From JAXMHB01 sp046346965 (GTDB lineage Bacteria > Pseudomonadota > Gammaproteobacteria > Xanthomonadales > SZUA-5), in assembly GCA_046346965.1 (NCBI GenBank), contig JAXMHB010000004.1, positions 124,001 to 188,000 of the forward strand: DNA of 64,000 bases, written 5' to 3'. Positions 34,520 through 43,016 of this stretch are shown piece after piece. The position numbers and the translations under genes were made by a program. Numbering within the stretch: position 1 is the stretch's first letter; each line of letters starts with the position of its first letter. Below the pieces are notes generated by a model, which had not been told where the DNA came from, made no database searches, and saw only the letters and a list, made by a program, of their open reading frames with translations.

Positions 34520-35159
34520 GTCCTGGTCCAGTCGCCTGCAGCCGCTGCAGCAAGCGCTGCGCCCGCTGCACGAGGCGGCGCCCGAGCGCCCCGGCAATCT
34601 CGATGAGCTCGATGGCCTGCTGCCACCCGAGCAGGCACTGCGGCCAGCCGCGGTGCTGGTGGGACTGCTGCCGCGCGTCCACGGTTGGCAGGTGTTGCTG
34701 ACCCGGCGCACCGAACACCTGCCCACCCATGCCGGCCAGATCAGTTTTCCCGGCGGACGCGTGGAAGCCGACGATGCCAGCGTGGTCGCCGGCGCGCTGC
34801 GCGAGACCGAGGAGGAACTCGGCATCGCGCCCGCGCTGGTGCGACCGCTCGGTCTGCTCGACGTCTACGCGACCATCAGCGCCTATGCGGTCACGCCGGT
34901 GGTCGGATGGGTCGATCCCGGCATGCAGATGCGCCCGGACGCGCGCGAGGTTGACGAAGCCTTCGAGGTGCCTCTGCGCTTCTTGCTCGACCGCAGCAAC
35001 CTGCAGCGCGAGGAGCGCCATTTCCGCGGTCGCATGCGCGGCTATTACGTCTATCGCTACGGGCCGCACACCATCTGGGGTGCCACCGCCGGCATGTTGG
35101 TCAATCTGATGGAGCGTTTGGAACGCCATGGGCTCAGCACCGCTGATTTCGACCTCTGA
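34500..35159 (+). CDS. Nudix hydrolase, CoA pyrophosphatase (NudL) type
   Basis: The 219-residue protein contains LLTRRTEHLPTHAGQISFPGG, trimmed here to its key residues HAGQISFPGG, followed by the Nudix box GGRVEADDASVVAGALRETE then EELG. The HxGQISFPGG stretch marks the CoA pyrophosphatase subfamily, which splits CoA into 3',5'-ADP and 4'-phosphopantetheine. The start is a GTG at 34500 (or 34506) inside the DUF1289 gene, so the two are probably coupled. Confidence 0.9.
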   Translation: MNVGNAESWSSRLQPLQQALRPLHEAAPERPGNLDELDGLLPPEQALRPAAVLVGLLPRVHGWQVLLTRRTEHLPTHAGQISFPGGRVEADDASVVAGALRETEEELGIAPALVRPLGLLDVYATISAYAVTPVVGWVDPGMQMRPDAREVDEAFEVPLRFLLDRSNLQREERHFRGRMRGYYVYRYGPHTIWGATAGMLVNLMERLERHGLSTADFDL

Positions 35160-35985
35160 ACTGGCGGCGCAGCTCGCTGACCCGCAGCTGCGCGTCATCG
35201 ATTGCCGTTTTGATCTGGCCCAGCCCGGCTGGGGAGAAGCTGAGTACCAGGCCGGACGCATTCCAGGCGCTCGCTACGCGCATCTGGATCGCGATCTCTC
35301 GGACCTGTCGCAGAAAGCCACGCGCGGACGCCACCCGCTGCCGACGCTGACGGCCTTCTCCGCCTCGCTGTCGCGCCTCGGCATCAACCGTCAGACCCGC
35401 GTCGTGGTGTACGACCAGCATCAGGGCATGTATGCCGCGCGTCTGTGGTGGCTGCTGAGCGCCTGCGGCCATCCCGCCGTGCAGGTGCTGGATGGCGGCT
35501 ACGCGGCCTGGCTGGCTGCAGGTCTGCCGGTGGATAGCACGCCGGCCAGCGTGCAGGCGCCGACACGGCTGCCCGAGGCGCTGGTGCTGCAGCCAGGCGA
35601 GGTGGTTGAGGTCGACGCGCTATGCAGCGCGCTGGCGGCGCACAACATCCTGCTGCTGGATGCCCGCGCTGCTCCGCGTTTTCGCGGCGAGGTCGAGCCC
35701 ATCGATCCGGTCGCCGGCCATGTGCCGGGCGCGCACAACCGGCCATTTACGCTCAATCTGGATGCGCACGGGCGCTTCAAGCCGGCCGCCGTGCTGCGTG
35801 CGGAGTTCGATGCACTGCTCGTCGGGCGAACGCCCTCCTCAGTCGTGCACATGTGTGGCTCGGGCGTGACCGCCTGCCACAATCGCCTGGCGATGGATGT
35901 TGCGGGCCTGTACGGCTCGCGCATCTATGCTGACTCCTGGAGCGGCTGGATCACCGATCCCGCCCGTCCGATCGCCACCGACTGA
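35128..35985 (+). CDS. Two-domain sulfurtransferase (SseA-like rhodanese)
   Basis: The 285-residue protein has two rhodanese domains. The first (LRVIDCRFDL, HLDRDLSD, VVVYDQHQGMYAARLWWLL) lacks a cysteine. The second ends in the active loop MCGSGVTACHN, whose first cysteine is the persulfide carrier. The CGSGVTA loop is typical of mercaptopyruvate sulfurtransferases (SseA). It begins 32 nt inside the Nudix gene. Confidence 0.92.
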   Translation: MGSAPLISTSELAAQLADPQLRVIDCRFDLAQPGWGEAEYQAGRIPGARYAHLDRDLSDLSQKATRGRHPLPTLTAFSASLSRLGINRQTRVVVYDQHQGMYAARLWWLLSACGHPAVQVLDGGYAAWLAAGLPVDSTPASVQAPTRLPEALVLQPGEVVEVDALCSALAAHNILLLDARAAPRFRGEVEPIDPVAGHVPGAHNRPFTLNLDAHGRFKPAAVLRAEFDALLVGRTPSSVVHMCGSGVTACHNRLAMDVAGLYGSRIYADSWSGWITDPARPIATD

Positions 35986-35994
35986 GACCTGCCG

Positions 35995-36693
35995 ATGCCC
36001 CTGTCTATGCGCCTGCTGTTCTGCTGTCTGCTCGGCCTGCTCGCACTGCCGCCGGCAGCGGCAGAGGAAAACGCCAATGCGCGGCGCATCCTGGAGAAGG
36101 TCGAGCAGCGGCTGCTGAACGCACGCTACGTCGATCTGTACGCCCACGTCAGCATCGAGGGCCCCTTCGAGCGCCAGCTCAATGGCAGCTTCATCATCGA
36201 CGAATCCGGCACCATGACCGGCAGCTTCCGCGGCACCATCGGCAAGGATCCAGCCACGGTGGCGGTCAAGGCCGAGGGTCAGCAGCTGTCGATGACGCTG
36301 AACCAGGAGCAGCGCAACGGCACCCAGCCACCAGCGCTGCGCGAGGCGATTCTGGTCGGCCTGATGCGCGTGGGCTTCGCCCAGAGCCTGATCGCATTCA
36401 GCCAGTTGCAGCCGCCGGAACGCGCTGGCGGCGGCGTGCGCGACTGGGTCAGCTACGCCAACGTCAACGTGCGCGAGGCCTCGCTGGCGCAGGGCTATCA
36501 CAACGGCGAGATCGGCCTGCAGTTCGACCTGATGATCGGCGGACAGGTCGCCGGGCACGCGCGCCTGTGGATCAGCACGCAGACACAGTTGCCCACCCGG
36601 CGCGAGCAATTCCTGACCTACCAGGACGCCGAGGGCAAGACGCGCGAACTGCAAATCGACGAGAACTTCAGTCGTTTCGTGGTCGAACCCTGA
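35995..36693 (+). CDS. Exported protein, possible LolA/LppX-like fold
   Basis: The 232-residue product has a signal peptide (MPLSMRLLFCCLLGLLALPP, cleavage near AAAEE). The mature chain starts with a helix (ARRILEKVEQRLLNARYVDL) and then alternating strands such as LNGSFIIDESGTMTGSF and WISTQTQLPTRREQFLTYQD, the order of LolA-type lipid-binding half barrels. I saw no exact family. It starts 9 bp after the rhodanese gene and 72 bp before the RNase-like gene, so probably in one transcript. Confidence 0.75.
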   Translation: MPLSMRLLFCCLLGLLALPPAAAEENANARRILEKVEQRLLNARYVDLYAHVSIEGPFERQLNGSFIIDESGTMTGSFRGTIGKDPATVAVKAEGQQLSMTLNQEQRNGTQPPALREAILVGLMRVGFAQSLIAFSQLQPPERAGGGVRDWVSYANVNVREASLAQGYHNGEIGLQFDLMIGGQVAGHARLWISTQTQLPTRREQFLTYQDAEGKTRELQIDENFSRFVVEP

Positions 36694-36765
36694 GCCACAT
36701 CCAGGCGCTGATCGAGACCGGCTCCGGCGCGCTATTGTCGGGGCCTCAGCGAGGACGGAGGCGCG

Positions 36766-38163
36766 ATGGCATCGATACAGTTTCTGGGTGCAGCGGGTGA
36801 GGTCACCGGGTCCAGCCACCTGCTGCGGGCCGCGGGCAAAAAGGTGCTGCTCGACTGCGGAATGATCCAGGGCGGTCGCGAGGAAGACAGCCGTAACCGC
36901 GAGCGTTTCGCCTACGACCCGAGCGAACTCGACGCCGTCGTCCTCAGCCATGGCCACATCGACCACTGCGGTCGGCTGCCGCTACTGGTCAAGCGCGGCT
37001 ATGCCGGCCGCATCTACACCCACGCCGCCACGGCCGACCTGATCCGGGTGATGCTGCAGGACGCGGCACGCCTGGCCGAGGCGGATATCGAGCAGCAAAA
37101 CCGCCAGCGCGAGCGCCGCGGACTCGACCCGCTGGAGCCGCTCTATGAATTGGGCGATGTCGAAGAGGTGTTGCGCCGCCTGGTGCCGCTCGAGTACGAC
37201 CGCCGGATGACGCTGCTGCCCGGCATCGATCTACGCCTGCAGGACGCCGGTCACATCCTCGGTGCCGCCATCGTTGAGATATGGGTGGACGAGGGCCGCG
37301 GCGAGCGCAAACTGGTGTTCAGCGGCGATATCGGCCCGGACGGCACGCCGATCATGCGCGATGCCACGCCGATCAGCGACGCCGATCTGGTGCTGATGGA
37401 GAGCACCTACGGCGACCGCCTGCACCGCCCGCGCGGCGAGACCATCCGCGAGATCGGCGAGATGCTGGATGCCGCTCGCGCAAGCGGTGGCAACGTCATC
37501 ATTCCAGCCTTCGCCGTGGGCCGCAGCCAGGAGTTGCTGTACTGGTTCGCCCGCTATTACGAGGAATGGGGCCTGAAGCGCTGGAACATCTACATCGACA
37601 GCCCGATGGCCTCGAAAGTGGTCGAGGTCTATCGCCGCCACCAGCAGCTGTTTGATCACGATGGCCACGCGCAGTGGGCCGGCAAGGGCGATCCCTTCAC
37701 CCTGCCCGGCCTGCGTTACGTCGACTCTCCCGAGGAATCGCGCGAGCTCAATCGCCACAAGCGCGGCTGCATCCTGATTGCCGGTTCCGGCATGTGCAAC
37801 GGCGGCCGCATCCGTCACCACCTGAAGCACAACCTGTGGCGCAACGGGGCACACGTGATGATCGTCGGCTATCAGGCCCACAACACGCTGGGGCGCCAGT
37901 TGGTCGACGGCCGCAAGTCGGTGCGCATTCTCGGCGAGATCATTCGCGTCAACGCACAGATACACACCGTGGGTGGCTTGTCAGCGCATGCCGATCAGGC
38001 CGGCCTGCTCGCGTGGTACGGCCATTTCGAGCGCCGTCCGCCGGTGGTGCTGGTGCACGGCGAAGATGCCGCCCGCGAGGCGCTGGCGGCGCGCTTGCGT
38101 GCCGATTACGAGTGTCACGTCGACCTCGCGCGTCCCGGCATGGAGCGCGAGATCCCGGGCTGA
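36766..38163 (+). CDS. MBL-fold beta-CASP metallohydrolase (CPSF/RNase-like)
   Basis: The 465-residue protein has the metallo-beta-lactamase motifs LSHGHIDHCGRLP, LQDAGHILGAA and FSGDIGPDG, the beta-CASP domain (FAVGRSQELLYWFARYY, SGMCNGGRIRHHL) and the C-terminal GGLSAHADQ. These match bacterial homologues of CPSF-73/Ysh1, which act as RNA endo- or exonucleases. It is longer than the ~340-residue MBL exonuclease of the ligase-associated repair set, so I do not assign it to that set although the helicase and PdeM genes lie 8 kb away. Confidence 0.92.
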   Translation: MASIQFLGAAGEVTGSSHLLRAAGKKVLLDCGMIQGGREEDSRNRERFAYDPSELDAVVLSHGHIDHCGRLPLLVKRGYAGRIYTHAATADLIRVMLQDAARLAEADIEQQNRQRERRGLDPLEPLYELGDVEEVLRRLVPLEYDRRMTLLPGIDLRLQDAGHILGAAIVEIWVDEGRGERKLVFSGDIGPDGTPIMRDATPISDADLVLMESTYGDRLHRPRGETIREIGEMLDAARASGGNVIIPAFAVGRSQELLYWFARYYEEWGLKRWNIYIDSPMASKVVEVYRRHQQLFDHDGHAQWAGKGDPFTLPGLRYVDSPEESRELNRHKRGCILIAGSGMCNGGRIRHHLKHNLWRNGAHVMIVGYQAHNTLGRQLVDGRKSVRILGEIIRVNAQIHTVGGLSAHADQAGLLAWYGHFERRPPVVLVHGEDAAREALAARLRADYECHVDLARPGMEREIPG

Positions 38164-38168
38164 GCCAC

Positions 38169-38205
38169 GCGCTGAGCCCGCGGCGTCGCCGGCCGGGCTC
38201 AGCGC
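38169..38205. terminator. Bidirectional hairpin between convergent genes
   Basis: GCGCTGAGCCCG (38169-38180) pairs perfectly with CGGGCTCAGCGC (38194-38205) over a 13-nt loop, starting 6 bp after the RNase-like gene stop and covering the stop codon of the permease-MBL gene. Confidence 0.75.
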
Positions 38206-40394
38206 AACTGCAAGCCAGCTTGAATCAGACCATCGCGCACCAGTTCAGCCTGTGCGTCACCATCGTGCGCGACCACCAGGCGCGGTTGGCCGGCCTGCAG
38301 CAGCTTGTGCAGCGCCGCCAACTGATCCGCCACTGCCTGACGATCCTCGTGCAGCATGAAGCGGCTCACCAGATAGGGCCGGCCAGTCACTTGGCGGATC
38401 GCGTCCAGATGCCAGGCGATGTCGCCGACGAACAGCAACTCGCGACCATCGGCCAGGCGCACGTAGATCAATTGCGACCCACGCGAGTGACCCGGCGCCG
38501 GGATCACCACCACGCCCGCGTCAACCCGCGCAGGCCCGGTCAGCGGCTGCGTCGGGATCCGCTCCAGCATGCCCGGCGCAAACGCCACCTTCTCCAGATT
38601 GCTGCCGTGCACCTGCGCCTCAGTGACCCACAACTTGGGCAATAACGCTTCAAAATCGGGCGCATGAGCAATGCCGCCGAAGTGATCCAGGTGCTCATGG
38701 GTCAGCAAGATGCGGTCGGCCTGCCGCAGCGCTTCCTGCATCTGCGCGTAGGCAGCGGCGTCGAAGCCGGCGCCGCTGGCATCGAAGTGCGCTTGATGCA
38801 GCGACAGATCGTGCGCGCTGTCGATCATCAGCGTGCGGCCATCGGCGTACACCAACTGGTAGGCCTGGATAACGAGCGGCGTCTGGCTGAACAGCGACTC
38901 GCCGGCGACACTGGCGCCGCGCGGGGCGTCGGTGCGCGCCACTTCGATCGAACGCACCGCCACGGGTCCGCCCTCGCCCGCCAGTGCGCGCCAGTCCTCC
39001 ACCTGCCACTGCACGGCCCCCAGCTGCGGCACGGGCGAGGTGCGCAGCAGGCCGCAGGCGCCGGACACCAGGCCCAGAAGGACCGCCAACAGCAGCACCT
39101 GCCAGCGCTGGCGCGGCCGCACCAAGCCATACAGCAAGGCGGATCCTGCGCAGGCGATGCCGATCGCCACCCATTCCTGCGCGCTGAGCGAGAGCAGAAT
39201 GACGCCCATGGCTGCTACGCCGACCACCGGCACCAGCGGACCGGCTGGTAGCGACATCGGCGCGCCAGCGCTCTGATCACCGCGCCGCTGCAAGCGCCAG
39301 GCTGCCAGACACACCAGCAGATAGAGCAGGCCCACGGCGCCGCCCGAGACCAGCGCCAGCGAGGTGAAGTCGCCGCCCAATGCCAGCAGGCAGGCGATGG
39401 CGGCATGGGCGATTACCGCCACATGCGGCACCCGCGTCCGCGCATGTACGCGCCCGAGCACGCCCGGCAGCGCGCCATCGCGACCCAGCGCATACAGCAA
39501 ACGCGAGTTGCCGAGGATATTGCCCTGCAGATAGCCCAACATCGACACCGCCGCCCCGATCAGCACCAGCGTCAAGGCCGGCGCCCACAGCGCGCCGGCA
39601 GTGCTGGCCAGCGGCGCGCGATCGCCCGCCAATGCATCGCCCAACACGCCCTGCGCCGTCAGTTGCAAGCCCACGTACAGCAAGATGACGAAGGCAATGG
39701 CCGACAGCGCCGCACGCGGCACCGTACGCGCCGGATCCTTCACCTCCCCAGTCGGCACCAGCGCACTCTCCATGCCGGCGTAGGCAAACAGCACCAGCAC
39801 CAGCGCCTGTCCCCAGTGCGACCATGCCGGCCACGCCCGCACCGCCAATTGCGCCGGCTCGATGAACCACAGGCCGATCAGCACCAGCAGTACCAAAGGC
39901 AGCAACTTGGCCGCCGCCAGCACCCCGATCGCCCGCGCGCCCAGCGCCACGCCGCGCAGATTCAGCGCGGCAAACAGCGCAAACAGCCCCACCAGCAGCA
40001 GTGGTCGCCCCAGCGCACTGCCCGCCGGCGCCCACACCCGCGCCGCCTGATCCACCAGTGCCGCCGCCACGCCAGCGCAGCCGGTCACATTCGAGATCCA
40101 GGTCAGCGCACCGAAGCCAAAGCCGGCAAAGGGCCCAAAGGCCGCCTGCCCATAGCTGTACGGCCCGCCAGTCGCCGTCGCCCGGCTCCCTGCCGCTGCA
40201 AAACACAGCACCACCGGAATCATCAGCAGCGCGCCCGCGACAAAAGCAAAGGGCGCTGCCGCCCCCAACTCCGCCGCCAGGCGTCCTGGCAAGGCAAAAA
40301 TGCCGCCGCCGACGATGATGTTGACCACCGCGGCCGCCAACAAGGTCGTCCCAAAGGCCCGAACCAACTGCTCCTGCTGCGCCGCCGCCATCAC
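38199..40394 (-). CDS. APC-family amino acid permease fused to a metallo-beta-lactamase domain
   Basis: The 731-residue protein joins two complete modules. Residues 1-430 are an APC (AdiC/PotE-like) transporter with about 12 helices, including the substrate-binding VNIIVGGGIFALPG and FAYAGMESALVPTGEVKDP. A thirteenth helix (about 431-452) follows, and from about 460 there is an MBL-fold hydrolase. Its zinc ligands are all present: H566, H568, D570 and H571 in LTHEHLDHFGG, H636 in APGHSRGSQ, D658 in FVGDIAWH and H710 in VVAHDGDAQ. With an internal N-terminus, 13 helices would place the hydrolase in the periplasm. A frameshift-free reading frame across the junction shows it is one gene. Substrate unknown. 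Confidence 0.9.
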   Translation of the reverse strand: MMAAAQQEQLVRAFGTTLLAAAVVNIIVGGGIFALPGRLAAELGAAAPFAFVAGALLMIPVVLCFAAAGSRATATGGPYSYGQAAFGPFAGFGFGALTWISNVTGCAGVAAALVDQAARVWAPAGSALGRPLLLVGLFALFAALNLRGVALGARAIGVLAAAKLLPLVLLVLIGLWFIEPAQLAVRAWPAWSHWGQALVLVLFAYAGMESALVPTGEVKDPARTVPRAALSAIAFVILLYVGLQLTAQGVLGDALAGDRAPLASTAGALWAPALTLVLIGAAVSMLGYLQGNILGNSRLLYALGRDGALPGVLGRVHARTRVPHVAVIAHAAIACLLALGGDFTSLALVSGGAVGLLYLLVCLAAWRLQRRGDQSAGAPMSLPAGPLVPVVGVAAMGVILLSLSAQEWVAIGIACAGSALLYGLVRPRQRWQVLLLAVLLGLVSGACGLLRTSPVPQLGAVQWQVEDWRALAGEGGPVAVRSIEVARTDAPRGASVAGESLFSQTPLVIQAYQLVYADGRTLMIDSAHDLSLHQAHFDASGAGFDAAAYAQMQEALRQADRILLTHEHLDHFGGIAHAPDFEALLPKLWVTEAQVHGSNLEKVAFAPGMLERIPTQPLTGPARVDAGVVVIPAPGHSRGSQLIYVRLADGRELLFVGDIAWHLDAIRQVTGRPYLVSRFMLHEDRQAVADQLAALHKLLQAGQPRLVVAHDGDAQAELVRDGLIQAGLQLR

Positions 40395-40702
40395 CTTCTC
40401 CCTTGAACCGGAAGGTGCAGACTACGTGCATAGACCGCCAGTGCGGCGTGATGGCGCCTGACAGGGCTGAGTGCCGAGCCCGCGCAGGTAGCGTGGCTCC
40501 GTGCGCGGACACGACTCCATGGTGCGGATATCCCCATCACGCCGGCGACCTGCGGCTGGTGTGCGCCGAAACGATCGCGAAGCCTGCCCGCCGCAAGTCA
40601 GACAACTCCGTGACCTGCGTGACTATTCACGGCGTATCGTAAGTCCCAAGGCGCTCAATGCCCATTGCCATCCAACCTGCGGCCGCGGATCGACGATACG
40701 CC
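40395..40702. other. Intergenic DNA without a recognised gene
   Basis: This 308-bp divergent gap separates the permease-MBL gene and a small exported protein. It must hold both promoters. I saw no convincing ORF, hairpin or repeat in it. Confidence 0.5.
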
Positions 40703-41203
40703 ATGAAAACCCTCGTCCTTGCCTTCTTGTGTCTACTCACCGGAATCTGTACGGCACAGGATGCCGACATCATCGAGCGGTCGCTGACGGCGGATGCAAG
40801 CCGCGAGCAGCGCTTGGCGGATGGTACCGAGGTCGTTTCCCAACTTGCCCGCCTGGGGATCTTCGCAGAAGACCCCAATGAACGCCGGGAATACTCTAGC
40901 TTTTATATCCCGAAGAAACCCATCAGCGTACTCGGCGCCAGACTGGTGTCATTCGAACATGAGTACGCCGATGAATATCTGGGCTGTTGCGTCAATCCTG
41001 GCAACGCGGTGATCCTGCAGCCCGCTGGCGCCACCGCCGACATTGAAGCGTTCGCGCAGCGCAACGGTTGCCGTTACGCGGTTGGCGACGAGATCTTTGT
41101 GCTGCCGAAAAGCGTTACCCAGGGTCTCAGCGATTCGGAGCGTGCCGCGCTGGTTGAGGTGTCGTGCAAAGACGACTACCTCTTCGAGGCGAAGAAGGAA
41201 TGA
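40703..41203 (+). CDS. Small exported hypothetical protein
   Basis: The 166-residue product begins MKTLVLAFLCLLTGICTAQD, a signal peptide with probable cleavage after CTA. The TGIC sequence does not fit a lipobox well. The mature part includes DADIIERSLTADASREQRL and cysteines in YLGCCVNPGN, NGCRYAVGDE and VSCKDDY, so disulfides are likely. The family was not recognised. Confidence 0.72.
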   Translation: MKTLVLAFLCLLTGICTAQDADIIERSLTADASREQRLADGTEVVSQLARLGIFAEDPNERREYSSFYIPKKPISVLGARLVSFEHEYADEYLGCCVNPGNAVILQPAGATADIEAFAQRNGCRYAVGDEIFVLPKSVTQGLSDSERAALVEVSCKDDYLFEAKKE

Positions 41204-41254
41204 GTCGGCTCAGCATCGCACTGACGGTGCGCATCGGTTAAGGGCGACTACGAG

Positions 41255-41345
41255 CGCTCGTCATCGGCGCGTTTACGCCTTCTGCAAACTGGCGACAGCG
41301 CAACGCACGTGCCGCAGGGCTGGTCCCCTGCCCCCTGACCCTCAA
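41255..41345 (+). repeat. Dispersed ~105-bp intergenic repeat, copy 4
   Basis: This shorter copy reads CTTCTGCAAACTGGCGACAG and then GCAGGGCTGGTCCCCTGCCC, matching the central and right parts of the copies near 32 kb. It lies between two small genes, 9 kb from the others. Confidence 0.7.
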
Positions 41346-41376
41346 CCCGCTCCATCGCCAATACGAGGTTCCCGGG

Positions 41377-41784
41377 ATGGTCCATCCCTTGGTTCTGCCC
41401 ATGGTGGCACACGTGGCGCTTGCTGCGTTCCTGTATGTCCTGCTGACCATCGCGCGTGCTCCAAAGATTTGGGGTATCGGTCAGCGTGCGGACGGCTCCA
41501 ATCCGTGGGCGAGCGTCGAGCCGCGCATCAGTGCCAACTTGTCTAATCAGTTCGAGTGGCCTCTGTTTTTCTACGCGGCGTGCCTGCTCCTGATTCAGAG
41601 CCATGTCCTCAGCACGCTCGCGGCTGCACTTGCCTGGACCTTCGTGCTGGGTCGCTTGGCGCATAGCGCTGTTCAGATCCTGACGACCAACATCCGACTG
41701 CGCGGCCTGGTGTTCACAATCAACTTTCTCGCTACCCTTGGGCTTTGGTGGGTCGTTCTGCAATCACAGGCGCGGTCTTGTTAA
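41377..41784 (+). CDS. MAPEG-family membrane protein
   Basis: The 135-residue protein has four hydrophobic helices, and the segment RISANLSNQFEWPLFFYAAC resembles the conserved RxxANxxNxFExP of MAPEG (eicosanoid and glutathione metabolism) proteins. Bacterial members have uncertain roles. GAGG precedes the ATG at 41377. GC is lower than in the flanking housekeeping genes. Confidence 0.85.
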   Translation: MVHPLVLPMVAHVALAAFLYVLLTIARAPKIWGIGQRADGSNPWASVEPRISANLSNQFEWPLFFYAACLLLIQSHVLSTLAAALAWTFVLGRLAHSAVQILTTNIRLRGLVFTINFLATLGLWWVVLQSQARSC

Positions 41785-41832
41785 CCTCAAGCGCGACGAG
41801 GTCCAAAAGGCTGCCGCCACGCACAAACAGTA

Positions 41833-41852
41833 AGGCCGCCTGTCGGCGGCCT
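41833..41852. terminator. Hairpin between convergent small genes
   Basis: AGGCCGCC (41833-41840) and GGCGGCCT (41845-41852) form an 8-bp stem with a TGTC loop in the 90-bp gap between the MAPEG gene and the 41875-42345 gene. It fits a shared terminator; only short T tracts are present. Confidence 0.65.
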
Positions 41853-41874
41853 GTAATGCTCGAATCCATGGCCT

Positions 41875-42345
41875 TCAGGCGGCCTGCTTTTCATCCGGGC
41901 TCTTGCGACGCGCTTTGCTGAAGCGGGTGCCGAGGCCGCGCTTAAGCTGGTCCAGGCCTTCGCGGCCGCTGACCGACTTCAGCAGGCTGTAGCCGCGCAG
42001 GGCGACGGCCATGGCGTCACTGCCAAGCGCGAAGTCGGTGTCGTTGCCGCGTTCGAGCAGCCGCGTCAGGCGCATCAGACGCGGGCGCAAAACGTCGCGG
42101 GCCTGCAGATCGCCGAGTGCGTCGGCCAGGTCCAGGTTGGGCGGAATCACCTGCGGGTTCTCGGACAGCATGCGCAACGTCTGCCGACAAAAGTGTTCGG
42201 ACTTCTCGCCGAGTTTGGCGGCTCGGCGTTTGTCGGTGGCGGTGAGTGCCACGAGGCCGGAGAGCTGCGTCTCCAGTTCGGTGATGGCGGCATCGATGGC
42301 AGTCAGCTGCACATCGCTGAGGTTCAAGGTTGCGAGATTCGTCAT
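41875..42345 (-). CDS. Hypothetical cytoplasmic protein
   Basis: The 156-residue product is helical, acidic at the start and basic at the end (LGTRFSKARRKSPDEKQAA). Notable segments are LSDVQLTAIDAAITELETQL and KLGEKSEHFCRQTLRMLSEN. A clear AGGAG lies just upstream of the ATG at 42345. Family not recognised; it may bind nucleic acid through the basic tail, but this is a guess. Confidence 0.75.
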   Translation of the reverse strand: MTNLATLNLSDVQLTAIDAAITELETQLSGLVALTATDKRRAAKLGEKSEHFCRQTLRMLSENPQVIPPNLDLADALGDLQARDVLRPRLMRLTRLLERGNDTDFALGSDAMAVALRGYSLLKSVSGREGLDQLKRGLGTRFSKARRKSPDEKQAA

Positions 42346-42639
42346 AGCACTACTCCTATCGTTCAGTTGCCGGGTCGGCGCCCTCGCCGCCCGGGTGTGC
42401 CACTCGGCACGAGAAGCATTGGACGCCCTCGCCGTCTCACCGGCTGAGACAGAAATCCGCGCAATGTAAAAGAAGGTGAATGTTTCGGGTCGATGGACAC
42501 TCCGTCGCCATGACGGCTGCAGCGCGCATGCCCGCCAAACAGCTCGCGACGCTCAGGGGACCAGCGGCCCAGGGACGAGACCGCTGGCAAGCGACCCAGG
42601 CGCATCGAAGTTCCGATCCCTGGCGACGCGATCACGGTC

Positions 42640-42966
42640 GCCGTGCAGTGCGGCCACTGCAAGCCTGACTACCCGGACTGCACGCGTGCACCCGGCGACT
42701 GCGACGATGCAGTGCGCGGTATGCAGCATCGTCGCCGCCGAATGCATGCATGAATGTGTGGACTGCATCGATGCATTGTGCGGATAACACCGATACAGTT
42801 TCGCCTATGCATGCGTGCTATCGAGCGTATGCATGCGTGCTGTCGAGGCGATGCACGCATGTCTCCTGCATCTGCATGCACGCATTGCACCGATAGCATG
42901 CGTGGTATGCGGCGACTGCACGCGTGCTATCGGCGCAGACACGCACGATGCGGCCGATAGCACGCG
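42640..42966. repeat. Repeat block rich in alternating purine-pyrimidine and inverted repeats
   Basis: Within the 671-bp gap 42346-43016 the sequence is dominated by TGCATGC/GCATGCG/ATGCAT words. Two 22-bp units start TATGCATGCGTGCT (42806-42827 and 42828-42849). CGCGTGCTATCGGC (42921-42934) and GCCGATAGCACGCG (42953-42966) form a perfect 14-bp inverted repeat with an 18-nt loop. Several stretches alternate purine and pyrimidine for 12 or more bases. No gene is convincing. Confidence 0.75.
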
Positions 42967-43016
42967 AGTCCCCGATTTCGTTGCCGCACTGCGGAATCGA
43001 GCGCGCGAGTCGCCGG

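Noticed and set aside
36766..38163. Assignment to the ligase-associated MBL exonuclease
   Set aside because: At 465 residues with a full beta-CASP domain it fits the CPSF-like RNase group better.
42806..42966. Possible CRISPR array
   Set aside because: There are only two direct units, they abut without spacers, and no cas gene is present.
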